Assembly (NCBI RefSeq): GCF_002797435.1 | Contig: NZ_PGEN01000001.1 | Location: 3,842,501 to 3,906,500 of the forward strand | Reading direction: 5' to 3' | DNA length: 64,000 nucleotides | Origin: Sphingomonas koreensis | GTDB lineage: Bacteria > Pseudomonadota > Alphaproteobacteria > Sphingomonadales > Sphingomonadaceae | Shown: positions 38,879-51,064 of the stretch, in pieces | Numbering within the stretch: position 1 is the first letter of the stretch | Layout: the number at the start of each line of letters is the position of its first letter | Notes under the pieces: model-generated | Told to the model about the DNA's origin: nothing | Databases searched by the model: none | Seen by the model: the letters and a program-made list of their open reading frames with translations, nothing else | Program-made: the position numbers and the translations under genes

Positions 38879-39397
38879 ATGCGTGTCATTTTTGCTTTCG
38901 CGTCGCTCGCCGTCCTCGCCGGTTGCGTGGCGCCGTCCGCCCCGCCACCAGCGCCCGCGCGGCCCCTCCCGGTTCCGGCTCCCGCCCCAGCGCCGGAGCC
39001 CCCACCGCCGCCCGCGAGCAGCGACTGGCGCGACTGGCCGCTGACGCCGGGCGGGTGGAACTACCGGCAGGATTCGCGCGGTTCGCTCGCTCTGTTCGGG
39101 CAAGGGGGCGATCCGGCGCTTACCTTGCGTTGCGACCGCTCGGTGCGCCAGCTGCAGCTCACCCGGCGCGGCGTCGCGCCGGGGACGATGACGGTGCGGA
39201 CCAGTTCGACCGCGCGCAGCCTGACCACCAATGGTTCGACCGACGGTGCGTCGGCGACGCTGCCCGCAAGCGATCAGCTGGTCGATGCGATGGGCTACAG
39301 CCGCGGGCGTTTCATCGTCGAGACACCCGGCGCGCCACCGCTGGTGGTGCCGGCCTGGGCTGAAGTGCTGCGGGTAGTGGAGGATTGCCGGGGTTAA
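38879..39397 (+). CDS. Proline-rich lipoprotein, unknown
   Basis: ATG 38879 gives 172 aa with a lipoprotein signal (ASLAVLAGC, cysteine near residue 16), a proline/alanine linker (about 20-50, APAPAPEPPPPP) and a small C-terminal domain starting at DWRDWPLTPGGW. No enzymatic motif is seen. It follows uvrB by 50 nt and may be read through from it. Confidence 0.75.
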   Translation: MRVIFAFASLAVLAGCVAPSAPPPAPARPLPVPAPAPAPEPPPPPASSDWRDWPLTPGGWNYRQDSRGSLALFGQGGDPALTLRCDRSVRQLQLTRRGVAPGTMTVRTSSTARSLTTNGSTDGASATLPASDQLVDAMGYSRGRFIVETPGAPPLVVPAWAEVLRVVEDCRG

Positions 39398-39436
39398 ACG
39401 CCCAGACCTCCATGAATCGCCGATTTCGCAATTTAA

Positions 39437-39449
39437 AACAAGACTTGTT
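39437..39449. promoter_or_regulatory. 13-bp palindrome upstream of the short-ORF transcript
   Basis: AACAAG-A-CTTGTT is a perfect inverted repeat with one central base, lying about 30 bp before the putative -35 of the small transcription unit at 39.5 kb. It has the form of an operator for a dimeric regulator. Confidence 0.45.
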
Positions 39450-39478
39450 CTCCGAATCCGGATGATTCAAAGTCGCCT

Positions 39479-39506
39479 TGTATCCAGGCCGGGTACAGCG
39501 TTCTAA
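39479..39506 (+). promoter_or_regulatory. Putative promoter of the short-ORF transcript
   Basis: TTGTAT (39479-39484), 16-nt spacer, TTCTAA (39501-39506). Transcription would begin about 39511-39513, directly at the long Shine-Dalgarno. Confidence 0.45.
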
Positions 39507-39527
39507 CAAGCGAAAGGAGGTGATCCG

Positions 39528-39584
39528 ATGTCTCATGGTTCAGCAATGGGGTCGGTTCAGTTCGTTCGGGAGACGCGCCGCTAA
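39528..39584 (+). CDS. 18-aa peptide ORF behind an extreme Shine-Dalgarno
   Basis: ATG 39528 lies 7 nt after GGAGG inside a 15-nt match to the anti-Shine-Dalgarno tail. The frame encodes MSHGSAMGSVQFVRETRR, basic at its C-terminus, then TAA. It is too short for homology calls; the RBS, its spacing and the independent transcription unit are the only support. It could be a leader peptide whose translation controls the hairpins behind it, or a functional micropeptide. Confidence 0.5.
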   Translation: MSHGSAMGSVQFVRETRR

Positions 39585-39721
39585 GTTCAGACTGCATCCG
39601 GTGGAAGCCCTCCACCGGTAAGGCGCACGGGGGGTATCCTCCCCCAATCAACGGCGCCAGCAGCGGACAAGCGGCCCGCATGGTCTCCCGGGCTGGAGCT
39701 TCCGGCCGCTGACCATGTCGG

Positions 39722-39766
39722 AGGTCACCGGGTGCCAGGGATGGCCCCGGTGGCCTCTTTCATTTT
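39722..39766 (+). terminator. Intrinsic terminator of the short-ORF transcript
   Basis: An 11-bp stem (AGGTCACCGGG / CCCGGTGGCCT, one G-U pair) with additional pairing in the loop (GCC/GGC) is followed by CTTTCATTTT. It is also placed to stop the minus-strand methyltransferase transcript. Confidence 0.75.
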
Positions 39767-39776
39767 GCGCGATACT

Positions 39777-40643
39777 CTAGGCGGCGAGCAATTCGTTGAC
39801 GGTCAATCCGGCCTGCGCGCGAGGGCGAGACAGGAAGAACTCCGCGTGAAGGTTGCCCTCGGCCTCCAGTCCGGTCGGGTCCAGCCCGATCGATTCGAGC
39901 TCGGCCAAGATGCGCTGCTCTTCCTCGCTTGATGCGAAGCTGCGCTGGATGAAGCTGTGTCCTTCCAGCTTCTCCGTGACATAGCCCCAGCGGCTCAGGG
40001 TTTCGTCGATCGCGTCGAAGGGGAACATGCGCAGGACGAAGTTGCCGATCCAAGGCGGGTTGCTGGTGGTCACGGCCGGCAGCAGCCGTTCGAACGTCGC
40101 TTCGGTCACATAGCCCACGGCGCCCGTGGACATCACCAGATCGACCGGTTCCAACAGGGAATGGGCATCCCCGGGCAGGGGCTGGGTCTCGAGATTGATC
40201 GCCAGCCCCTTGTCGATCAAACCGGCCTGCTCGGCATAGTCGATCGCCGGGCGGGACACGTCGAGGCCGAGCAGGACGAGATCGTCATCGGCACGGGCGG
40301 GATCGAAATAGTCGCGATCGGCGGCGATCACCTCGGCGGAGTCCGCCGCGGCAATTTCGGGCCGGGACCAGTGGTTTCCAAGCTCGTCGATCGATCGGCC
40401 ATGCTTGAGCAGCGCGCCGTTGATTCCGTAAGAGCAGCCAAGGTCCAGCGCATGGATCGGTGCCGGCCGCTCGCGCCGCAGCAGCCCGACGATGCGTTCG
40501 AAGATCGGCTTGGCGAGCTCGGGAATCCGGTAGTCCAACTTGCCGAGTTCCCGGAAATAGGCGCGCGGATCGGCTTCACCGTAGATGGCGTCCATGTTCG
40601 CCTTGGTTTCTCCGGGTTGATCGACGATGATCGGCTGAGACAT
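39777..40643 (-). CDS. SAM-dependent methyltransferase (class I)
   Basis: ATG 40643, with GGGGAA as RBS, gives 288 aa. The SAM-binding motif I ALDLGCSYGINGALLKHG is near residue 72. Downstream VMSTGAVGYV resembles motif IV. The N-terminal YGEADPRAYFRELGKLDYRIPE is not a standard domain. No substrate can be assigned. It is divergent from the flavin reductase, with a small palindrome between the two. Confidence 0.75.
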   Translation of the reverse strand: MSQPIIVDQPGETKANMDAIYGEADPRAYFRELGKLDYRIPELAKPIFERIVGLLRRERPAPIHALDLGCSYGINGALLKHGRSIDELGNHWSRPEIAAADSAEVIAADRDYFDPARADDDLVLLGLDVSRPAIDYAEQAGLIDKGLAINLETQPLPGDAHSLLEPVDLVMSTGAVGYVTEATFERLLPAVTTSNPPWIGNFVLRMFPFDAIDETLSRWGYVTEKLEGHSFIQRSFASSEEEQRILAELESIGLDPTGLEAEGNLHAEFFLSRPRAQAGLTVNELLAA

Positions 40644-40756
40644 TGGGTGTTCCCCTTCTGACTTTTGTCCGGGCATGAGGCGCGTGCTGTGGCGTAGCGC
40701 GGACGATTTTGCCCCGCAGATGGCAGGGCGCGGCGCTGGATGGCGCTCGATGAAAT

Positions 40757-40771
40757 GGACCAGAATGGTCC
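40757..40771. promoter_or_regulatory. 15-bp palindrome in divergent gap
   Basis: GGACCA-GAA-TGGTCC is a perfect interrupted palindrome between the divergent methyltransferase (start 40643) and flavin reductase (start 40849) genes. Apart from it, the 205-nt gap has no gene. Confidence 0.4.
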
Positions 40772-40848
40772 GGCCGGTTTGGCATGGGGACCCTATCAGC
40801 TAAGGCGGCCAAACCCAACCCGTCGGCTTGATGCGAAAGTGGAATCAG

Positions 40849-41433
40849 ATGCCAGAACACCGGATCCTCACCTTCTATGGCTCGTACCGCGAGGCCCGCA
40901 TGGGCATCAGGCTGGCGCGCTGGGTGACCGCACGGATGGCCGAGCGCGGCTGCGACGCCGAGCTGATCGATGCGAAGGCGGTCGGCCTTCCGATGCTCGA
41001 CAAGCGCTATATCGACTATGCGCCGGGCGAGGCGCCGGCGGCGATGGAGGCGCTGGCGGAGAAGCTGCGCAATGCCGACGGATTTCTGTTCGTCGCGGGC
41101 GAGTATAATTGGGGCATGCAGCCAGGGCTCAAGAACCTGACCGATCATTTCCTGGCCGAGTGGGCGCGGCGGCCTGCGGCGATCGTGAGCTATTCGGGCG
41201 GGCGGCTGGCCGGCGCGCGGAGCAACTCGATGTGGCATCCGACGCTGACCGAGATGGGCATGGCGGTGGTGCCGGCGACGATCACCGTCGCGCAGATCGG
41301 CCAGACGCTCGACGCGGACGACGTGCCCCAGGGAGAGGGCGGCGCGGCGCTGGAGCGCGGCTTTGGGCGCTTCGCGGCGGAGTTCCTGTGGTGGATCGAG
41401 GCAGCTAGCGCTCAGCGCGCGAAGAGCGGCTAG
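40849..41433 (+). CDS. NADPH-dependent FMN reductase-like protein
   Basis: ATG 40849 (GTGGAA as RBS) gives 194 aa; TTG 40828 is a less likely start. The flavodoxin-like fold is shown by LTFYGSYREARMG (phosphate loop, residues 6-18) and VAGEYNWGMQPGLKN near 80, the FMN-contacting PEYN-like loop of the family. Members reduce FMN, quinones or azo compounds with NADPH. Its TAG stop shares the palindrome CTAG with the stop of the small gene on the other strand. Confidence 0.85.
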   Translation: MPEHRILTFYGSYREARMGIRLARWVTARMAERGCDAELIDAKAVGLPMLDKRYIDYAPGEAPAAMEALAEKLRNADGFLFVAGEYNWGMQPGLKNLTDHFLAEWARRPAAIVSYSGGRLAGARSNSMWHPTLTEMGMAVVPATITVAQIGQTLDADDVPQGEGGAALERGFGRFAAEFLWWIEAASAQRAKSG

Positions 41434-41596
41434 AAGATGAGCGAAATCAGATAGACGAGCAGCGCGAACAACAGGAAGGGTGCGGCGAGGATCAATACGA
41501 TGACGGCCATCACTGCCCAGGCGCGCCGCAGCCCGAAGCCGTCGCGCACGCAGTCGAAGATGATCTGGAGCAGCCCGAGAAAGCCGGATTCGCGCA

Positions 41597-41597
<1 letters not shown>
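41430..41597 (-). CDS. 55-aa membrane peptide coupled to mutS
   Basis: Minus-strand ATG 41597 overlaps the mutS TGA by one base (TGATG). It encodes 55 residues: an amphipathic N-terminus MRESGFLGLLQIIFDCVRDG, a basic turn GLRRAW, and a strongly hydrophobic helix from about 28 to 55. A single membrane span with a cytoplasmic N-terminal amphipathic helix is likely. No family recognised. The start overlap argues that it is translated with mutS. Confidence 0.6.
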
Positions 41598-44194
<2,597 letters not shown>

Positions 44195-44260
44195 CAGGGG
44201 ACTCGATAGGGATTCAGGCGCGAGCGGCAAGAGCGGACGCGCCGACAAACTGTGGATGGA

Positions 44261-44944
44261 TCACCGCTCGCGGAACTGGACCCAGTCGGTGGGGCATTGC
44301 GCAACCGGCTTGGGCCTGGCCTGCGATCCTTCGATCGTCCAGCATTCGTCGAAGATCGAGCAATAGCAGGAGCGGACCTGAAGCTTCCACCGTTCGGTCT
44401 CGAAGCGGTTCCACAGTGCCTTGCTCGCAGGGATCTCGGCGACCTGCATGAACTTGACCGACTCCCCGGGGCGGGCAACAATTCCGGACGATGGCGAGGT
44501 GGAGAGATTGAGCCGGCTATCGGGCTGGAAGCCGCAGCATTTGGTGAGCAGATCGCGCGGGTCGCGCACCGGCTGACCCTGATAGCGGATCTCGACCGGC
44601 CCGAGCAGCGCGGGGCCGACGCCGTTATTGGAGAGGTTGAGCGAGATCATCCGCTCGCCCTTGTCGTTGAGGCCGCTGTTGCTGGTGCCATAGGAGAGGA
44701 AGGGCCAGGCATCGGCCTGCTGCATCTTCTTCGTCGCCTCCGCCTGGACGAAGGTGAAATAGGCGACTCCGACCGAAATCAGCATCGCCGGTGCGCCGAT
44801 CAGGAGATGGCTGGCCATCAGCCAGGGCAGCAGCTTGACCAGCTTGCCGAGGCGCGGGCCGAAAACGGCTTCACGGGTGCTGAGCTCGGCGACTTTCGCC
44901 TCAAGCTGAGCAATGCGGTCCTGATCGGGCGTATCGACTGTCAT
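44261..44944 (-). CDS. Membrane-anchored protein with coiled coil, unknown
   Basis: ATG 44944 gives 227 aa. Residues 6-27 (DRIAQLEAKVAELSTRE) are a short coiled coil, about 40-66 a membrane segment, and 75-227 an exported domain with several cysteines (KCCGF, CYCSIFDECW) that could form disulfides or bind metal. No family recognised. It is divergent from malic enzyme with an 18-bp palindrome in between. Confidence 0.65.
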   Translation of the reverse strand: MTVDTPDQDRIAQLEAKVAELSTREAVFGPRLGKLVKLLPWLMASHLLIGAPAMLISVGVAYFTFVQAEATKKMQQADAWPFLSYGTSNSGLNDKGERMISLNLSNNGVGPALLGPVEIRYQGQPVRDPRDLLTKCCGFQPDSRLNLSTSPSSGIVARPGESVKFMQVAEIPASKALWNRFETERWKLQVRSCYCSIFDECWTIEGSQARPKPVAQCPTDWVQFRER

Positions 44945-45000
44945 GATCGCTGGATACCGAAGGCTCCGAGATGCGGCAATCGCGCGACGGCGGATCACCA

Positions 45001-45018
45001 TGTGCGGATTTCCGCACA
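45001..45018. promoter_or_regulatory. 18-bp palindrome upstream of malic enzyme
   Basis: TGTGCGGA-TT-TCCGCACA is a perfect inverted repeat in the 188-nt gap between divergent genes, about 115 bp before the maeB start. With only two central bases it is more likely an operator than a hairpin terminator. Confidence 0.45.
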
Positions 45019-45132
45019 GAATGGCTCGATTTCGGGGCCGGCGCAGGATCGGGTTTCCGCGTGTCTCTTGCAAAGCGCCAGATTGCGGTGACGCGGGGCC
45101 GTGCCTAAAGGGATCGTGACCGGGAGAGAAGA

Positions 45133-47387
<2,255 letters not shown>

Positions 47388-47391
<4 letters not shown>

Positions 47392-48233
47392 GCGCGGGCC
47401 TCGATCATCCAGCAAGCGGCGTTGAAGCGGACGGTGTTGCCATCGACGAACGGGTCGAAGGCGGCGCGGACGATGCCGAAGACATGGTCGCGGGTCGCCG
47501 CGTCCGCCTTCTGCAACGCAATGCCGATCCGGCCGAGATTGGAGAGATAAGGCATCAACTCCGCTTCGGGCATGGTACAGGCGATGTCGATCGGGCTGAG
47601 CGTGACGTCGCGCCAGCCGCTCGCGTCCAGGATCGCGCGGACATGCTCCGGATCGGCGAAAGCGAATTGACCGGGCGCGCCGGGCTGCATCGGCGGGAGC
47701 GGGGGCAGCAGCGGTGCGGCGGCGCGTTCGGCACAGGTCATGAACGGGTTCTCGGCGGGCGAACGCCAGGCGATCGCAGCGAGCGGCGCGTCCGGCACCA
47801 TCGCGGCACGGATGCGTTCGAAGGCTGCAGCGGGATCGTCGAAGAACATGACGCCGAAGCGCGAGGTCGCCATGTCGAACGGACCGGCGCCTTCGAGGCG
47901 TGAAGCGTCGCCGCTGCGGAAGTTGGCGTGGACGCCTTCGGCCTCCTGGGCCGCGCGCTGGCGGGCGCGATCGATCATCATCTGCGACAGATCGGCACCG
48001 GTGCAGCTCCCATACGGGGCGAGCGCGCGGGCAATGGCGAGTGTGGTTGCGCCGGTGCCGCAGCCGATGTCGAGAACCGCATGCGGACCATGCCAACGGA
48101 CGGCATCCACCAGCAACGCCTCGAAGGGCTCAAACAGGCTGTCGAGCAGGGCCTGCATGTGCAGCCATGCCTGACCGGCAGGCCCGTTCCATAGGTCGGA
48201 CTGGCTCATCGCCGCGATGTTCTGCTCACCCAT
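47388..48233 (-). CDS. SAM-dependent methyltransferase (UbiE/COQ5-like)
   Basis: ATG 48233 with GGAG as RBS gives 281 aa. Motif I VLDIGCGTGATTLAIA is near residue 52-67; GADLSQMMIDRAR and FDMATSRFGVMFF follow in the expected order. Such proteins methylate small molecules. The promoter region overlaps a SoxR-like palindrome controlled probably by the divergent MerR gene, which suggests a stress or drug-related role. Confidence 0.8.
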
Positions 48234-48281
48234 AAAGACTCCTTTCGCTTGATTCGGGGGTGCTGGTGCCGCACCCTGCCA

Positions 48282-48299
48282 CTTCAAGCCGACTTGAGG
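48282..48299. promoter_or_regulatory. SoxR-like MerR operator
   Basis: CTTCAAGCCGACTTGAGG is an 18-bp near-perfect palindrome close to the SoxR box I know (CCTCAAG-N4-CTTGAGG). On the minus strand TTGACC (48304-48299) and CAGGGT are separated by 19 nt, the long spacer typical of MerR-activated promoters. The GAGG end also acts as RBS for the MerR gene, so repressor binding and translation start overlap. Confidence 0.65.
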
Positions 48300-48306
48300 T
48301 CAAGCC

Positions 48307-48744
48307 ATGATGCCGCTCGATATTGCCGAGGTTGCGAAACGCTCCGGCGTGCCGGCATCGACGCTACGTTACTATGAGGAGCGCGGGTTGATCGAATCGA
48401 TCGGGCGGCGCGGATTGCGGCGGATTTTCGGGGCGGGCGTGCTCGATCGGCTGGCGCTGATCGCGCTGGGGCGGCAAGCAGGGTTCTCGCTCGACGAGAT
48501 CGCGGCGATGTTCGATCCGCGCGGGATGGCGGTGATCGATCGCGGCATGCTGATGGCGAAGGCGGACGAGATCGATACGCTGGTCCGAAGGCTGAGTGCG
48601 ATGCGCGACGGGCTGCGCCATGCGGCGGCCTGTCCGGCGCCAAGCCATATGGAGTGTCCGACCTTTCGGCGGATCGTGAAGGCGGCGGCCAGCGGCGTGC
48701 TGGCAAGGCGGGCGGGCGCCGTTCCGCGTCTCGATCGGCCATGA
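48307..48744 (+). CDS. MerR-family transcriptional regulator
   Basis: The 145-aa protein has a MerR winged HTH at residues 3-70 (IAEVAKRSGVPASTLRYYEERGLI), a dimerisation helix (about 75-102) and a short C-terminal effector segment with two cysteines (ACPAPSHMECP). The four-cysteine 2Fe-2S pattern of SoxR is absent. ATG 48307 or 48310 are equivalent starts. It probably activates the divergent methyltransferase. Confidence 0.88.
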   Translation: MMPLDIAEVAKRSGVPASTLRYYEERGLIESIGRRGLRRIFGAGVLDRLALIALGRQAGFSLDEIAAMFDPRGMAVIDRGMLMAKADEIDTLVRRLSAMRDGLRHAAACPAPSHMECPTFRRIVKAAASGVLARRAGAVPRLDRP

Positions 48745-48761
48745 TCATGTAACCGGTTGCT

Positions 48762-48791
48762 GCTACATTTGTAGCATGCTACAGGTGTAGC
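48762..48791. promoter_or_regulatory. Tandem BlaI/MecI-type operators
   Basis: Two perfect 14-bp dyads, GCTACA-TT-TGTAGC (48762-48775) and GCTACA-GG-TGTAGC (48778-48791), contain the TACA/TGTA half-sites of BlaI/MecI operators. Their centres are 16 bp apart, and the second ends just before the RBS of the repressor gene, so autorepression is likely. Confidence 0.75.
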
Positions 48792-48802
48792 AGGAGATGG
48801 GT

Positions 48803-49177
48803 ATGATCGAGTCGTTGCCACGCCGTGAGCGAGAGGTGTTCGAAATCCTGTGCGGGCTGGAAGAGGCGACCGCCTCCGCGGTGCGCAACGCGATGACCGA
48901 TCCGCCGTCGGATTCGGCGGTGCGCACGCTGCTTGGGCGGCTCGTAGCGAAGCGGTTGGTGACGCACCGCACCGCCAACCAGGCCTATGTCTATGCGCCC
49001 GCGCCGCGCGCCGGGGCGGTCGCCGAGACTGCGCTGCAGAAGCTGGTGCAGACCTTCTTCCAAGGTTCCGCCGCCAGCGCGGCGACGGCGTTGCTGGGCA
49101 TGCAGCCAAGATTGGAGCCCGACGAGATCGACGCGATCCAGCGTGTGATCGATCAGGCGCGGAAGGAGGCGAAGTGA
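48803..49177 (+). CDS. BlaI/MecI/CopY-family repressor
   Basis: ATG 48803, 6 nt after AGGAG, gives 124 aa (MIESLPRREREVFEIL); ATG 48797 lies too close to the RBS. The winged helix (about 5-75) includes SAVRTLLGRLVAKRLVTH. In BlaI the repressor is cleaved after a signal from the BlaR1/M56 sensor, which is the next gene here. Its targets include its own promoter, and perhaps a beta-lactamase. Confidence 0.88.
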   Translation: MIESLPRREREVFEILCGLEEATASAVRNAMTDPPSDSAVRTLLGRLVAKRLVTHRTANQAYVYAPAPRAGAVAETALQKLVQTFFQGSAASAATALLGMQPRLEPDEIDAIQRVIDQARKEAK

Positions 49178-50643
49178 TGCTGCCGGTTCTGATCGAACTA
49201 GGGTGGAAATCTGCGCTGATCGCCGTGCTGGCGCTGATTGCGGATCGGGCGATGCGCGGCAGACCCGCAGCGGAGCGGGTGTTCGTGTTGCGGGCCGCGG
49301 TGGTCGCGCTCGTGCTGCTTCCGGCCGCGATTCTGTTGCTGCCGTCGCTGGATGTCGCGTTGCTTCCAGCCCCGGAGGCAGTGGAAGGAGTACGCGCGCC
49401 CACGTCGGCAGCGGTTGCGCCGATCCCGCCGACGGCGACCGGAACGGGTATCGATCTTGTCGGGCTGCTCTATATGCTGGGGGCCGGGGCGGCGCTGCTC
49501 CATCTCGGCATCGGCATGGCCGTTCTGGCGCGATGGACGAGTCGGGGCAAGGACGCAGTCGAACCGCGCTGGCAGGCAGCGCTGACCCGGAGCCGCGCAC
49601 AGCTCCGGCGGCCGGTGCGGCTGCTGGTTTCCGACGATGTCGTGACTCCAATCAGTTGGGGTATCGCGCCGGCCTGGATTCTGATCGATCGCGCGACGCT
49701 GGAACGTGCAGCGCAGGCGGATGCGGTGATCGCGCACGAGATGGCGCATATCCGCCGGTTCGACTGGCCGATGCTGGTTACGGCGCGGATTGTAGCAGCG
49801 CTGTTGTGGTTCAACCCGCTGGTCTGGCTGCTCAACCGGACGCTCGTGCGCCGTGGCGAGACCGCTGCGGACGAGGCCGCGGTTCGCGGAATCGAACGCG
49901 CCGACTATGCCGAAGCGCTGCTCAGCTTCGCGACGGCGCCGGCAGCGCGCGGGGTGGCGACCGGGATGGCATTGTGGCCCAACGCGCTGGCCGAACGGAT
50001 CACGCATATCGCGACGCACCGGCACCGCCCCGGAAGCTGCGCGATCCCGGCGGCGGCGTTGGTCTGCACGGCGATTGCGGCGCCGCCGCTCGCGGTCGCC
50101 CGGCTGGTGCCTGCTGCGCCAGCCAGCGACACGCCCATCACGCGGGCGGCAGGCCCCGGGGCGGCTCAAGCGACCGCGTCGGCCACCGCTCCCGCCCGGG
50201 CAGAGCCAGATCGTCTCTCGGCGCGTCCGGCTGCAAGGGCGCCGCTACCGTTCGCAGGCGATCCGTCGAGGGCGCTGCCTCAACCCACCCCGGTCCCGGC
50301 GGCGCGGGTCGCAAGCGCGCCGCAGTCGGCACCCCTCCGTATCGTCGGCCAGACAGGCGCGTCGGTGATCAGGCGGGGTGACGAGGCGGTCACGGCATCG
50401 CCTTCGTCGCCACCCCTGCCGCGGAGCGAGGAAACGCCCGAGTGGGCGAAGCAAGCTGCCAACGAGATTAGCCAGGCCGCCCGGGAAATCCGGAACGGCG
50501 CGCGCAATGTCGAACTGACCGCGGAACTGCCCGGGGTCGATGGCGAAGAACGCGCAGACATTGCCAAGCAAGTCAGGGAGATGCGTGCGCAGGCCGACGA
50601 ATTCGAGGCGCGGGCACGCGCATTGAGAGGGCCGGGCGGCTGA
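49177..50643 (+). CDS. M56 (BlaR1/MecR1-like) membrane metalloprotease
   Basis: ATG 49177 overlaps the repressor stop by one base and follows GGAAGGAGG by 7 nt; 488 aa. Membrane segments lie near 10-22, 37-56, 93-118 and 215 onward. The zinc motif HEMAH is at 187-191 (IAHEMAHIRRFDW). After about 290 the protein is a proline/alanine-rich exported stretch and a C-terminal coiled coil, not the penicillin-binding sensor domain of BlaR1. It should sense some envelope signal and trigger loss of the repressor. Confidence 0.85.
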   Translation: MLPVLIELGWKSALIAVLALIADRAMRGRPAAERVFVLRAAVVALVLLPAAILLLPSLDVALLPAPEAVEGVRAPTSAAVAPIPPTATGTGIDLVGLLYMLGAGAALLHLGIGMAVLARWTSRGKDAVEPRWQAALTRSRAQLRRPVRLLVSDDVVTPISWGIAPAWILIDRATLERAAQADAVIAHEMAHIRRFDWPMLVTARIVAALLWFNPLVWLLNRTLVRRGETAADEAAVRGIERADYAEALLSFATAPAARGVATGMALWPNALAERITHIATHRHRPGSCAIPAAALVCTAIAAPPLAVARLVPAAPASDTPITRAAGPGAAQATASATAPARAEPDRLSARPAARAPLPFAGDPSRALPQPTPVPAARVASAPQSAPLRIVGQTGASVIRRGDEAVTASPSSPPLPRSEETPEWAKQAANEISQAAREIRNGARNVELTAELPGVDGEERADIAKQVREMRAQADEFEARARALRGPGG

Positions 50644-50740
50644 TCGCCGACTAGCCGGCGAACATCATCAGGATTGCGACCGGAAGCGGGATTCCCGCCA
50701 CGGGAGCGGCTTGCCTGACGACATTGAAGGGAGAAGGAAG

Positions 50741-51064
50741 ATGCGACGGACGATCCTGTTTTCGATCCTGCTGCTGAGCGCCTGTGCCGAGGGACGGGCG
50801 GAGCCGGTCGCGAAGCTGGCCTATGGCGACCTTGCACTCGAGAGTCGCGATGGAAGGGCGGCGCTCCGGCAGCGCGTGACCCGGGCGGCGCAGACCTACT
50901 GTGCGGTCTACGGTGCGGAAATGACGCCGCATGGCGCGCGCGCCGATCCCTATTATTGCGCCGACATGTTTCGGTCGTGGATCGTCGGCAAGATGCGTCC
51001 GGACCTCCGCCGCGCCTATTTCCTCGCGCGGAAGGAGGCCGGGGTAAAGGGACGGCAGCTCTAG
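50741..51064 (+). CDS. UrcA-family lipoprotein or secreted protein
   Basis: ATG 50741 with GGAGAAGGAAG upstream gives 107 aa. The signal ends in a lipobox-like LLSAC (cysteine near residue 15). The core AYGDLALESRDGRAALRQRV with AAQTYC fits the UrcA family of sphingomonad and caulobacter envelope proteins of unknown function. It follows the M56 gene by about 100 nt; a small GCGGGA/TCCCGC hairpin lies between. Its stop shares CTAG with the convergent SDR gene. Confidence 0.75.
   Translation: MRRTILFSILLLSACAEGRAEPVAKLAYGDLALESRDGRAALRQRVTRAAQTYCAVYGAEMTPHGARADPYYCADMFRSWIVGKMRPDLRRAYFLARKEAGVKGRQL

Larger units (their letters stand above)
39511..39766 (+). ncRNA. Candidate structured small RNA / leader with an 18-codon ORF
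   Basis: This 256-nt stretch has no conventional gene but several planned-looking parts. GAAAGGAGGTGATCC (39512-39526) complements 15 nt of the 16S 3' end and precedes an 18-codon ORF. Then come an 8-bp hairpin (CCGGTGGA/TCCACCGG, 39598-39618), a nested hairpin (GGCGC/GCGCC outside, GGGGG/CCCCC inside, 39622-39658), a long stem closed by CATGGTC/GACCATG (39679-39717) and a terminator ending in a T-rich tail. It may act as a small mRNA, a ribosome-binding decoy, a dual-function sRNA or a regulatory leader. I do not recognise a known family. Confidence 0.55.

Noticed and set aside
39512..39526. Possible 16S rRNA fragment (match to the anti-16S tail)
   Set aside because: The match to the complement of the 16S 3' end stops after 15 nt and is followed by an ATG at ideal spacing, so a Shine-Dalgarno explains it better.
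50651..50932. Minus-strand frame of 93 codons next to the M56 gene
   Set aside because: Overlaps the UrcA gene's coding region, no RBS, no family; only its hydrophobic end looked gene-like.
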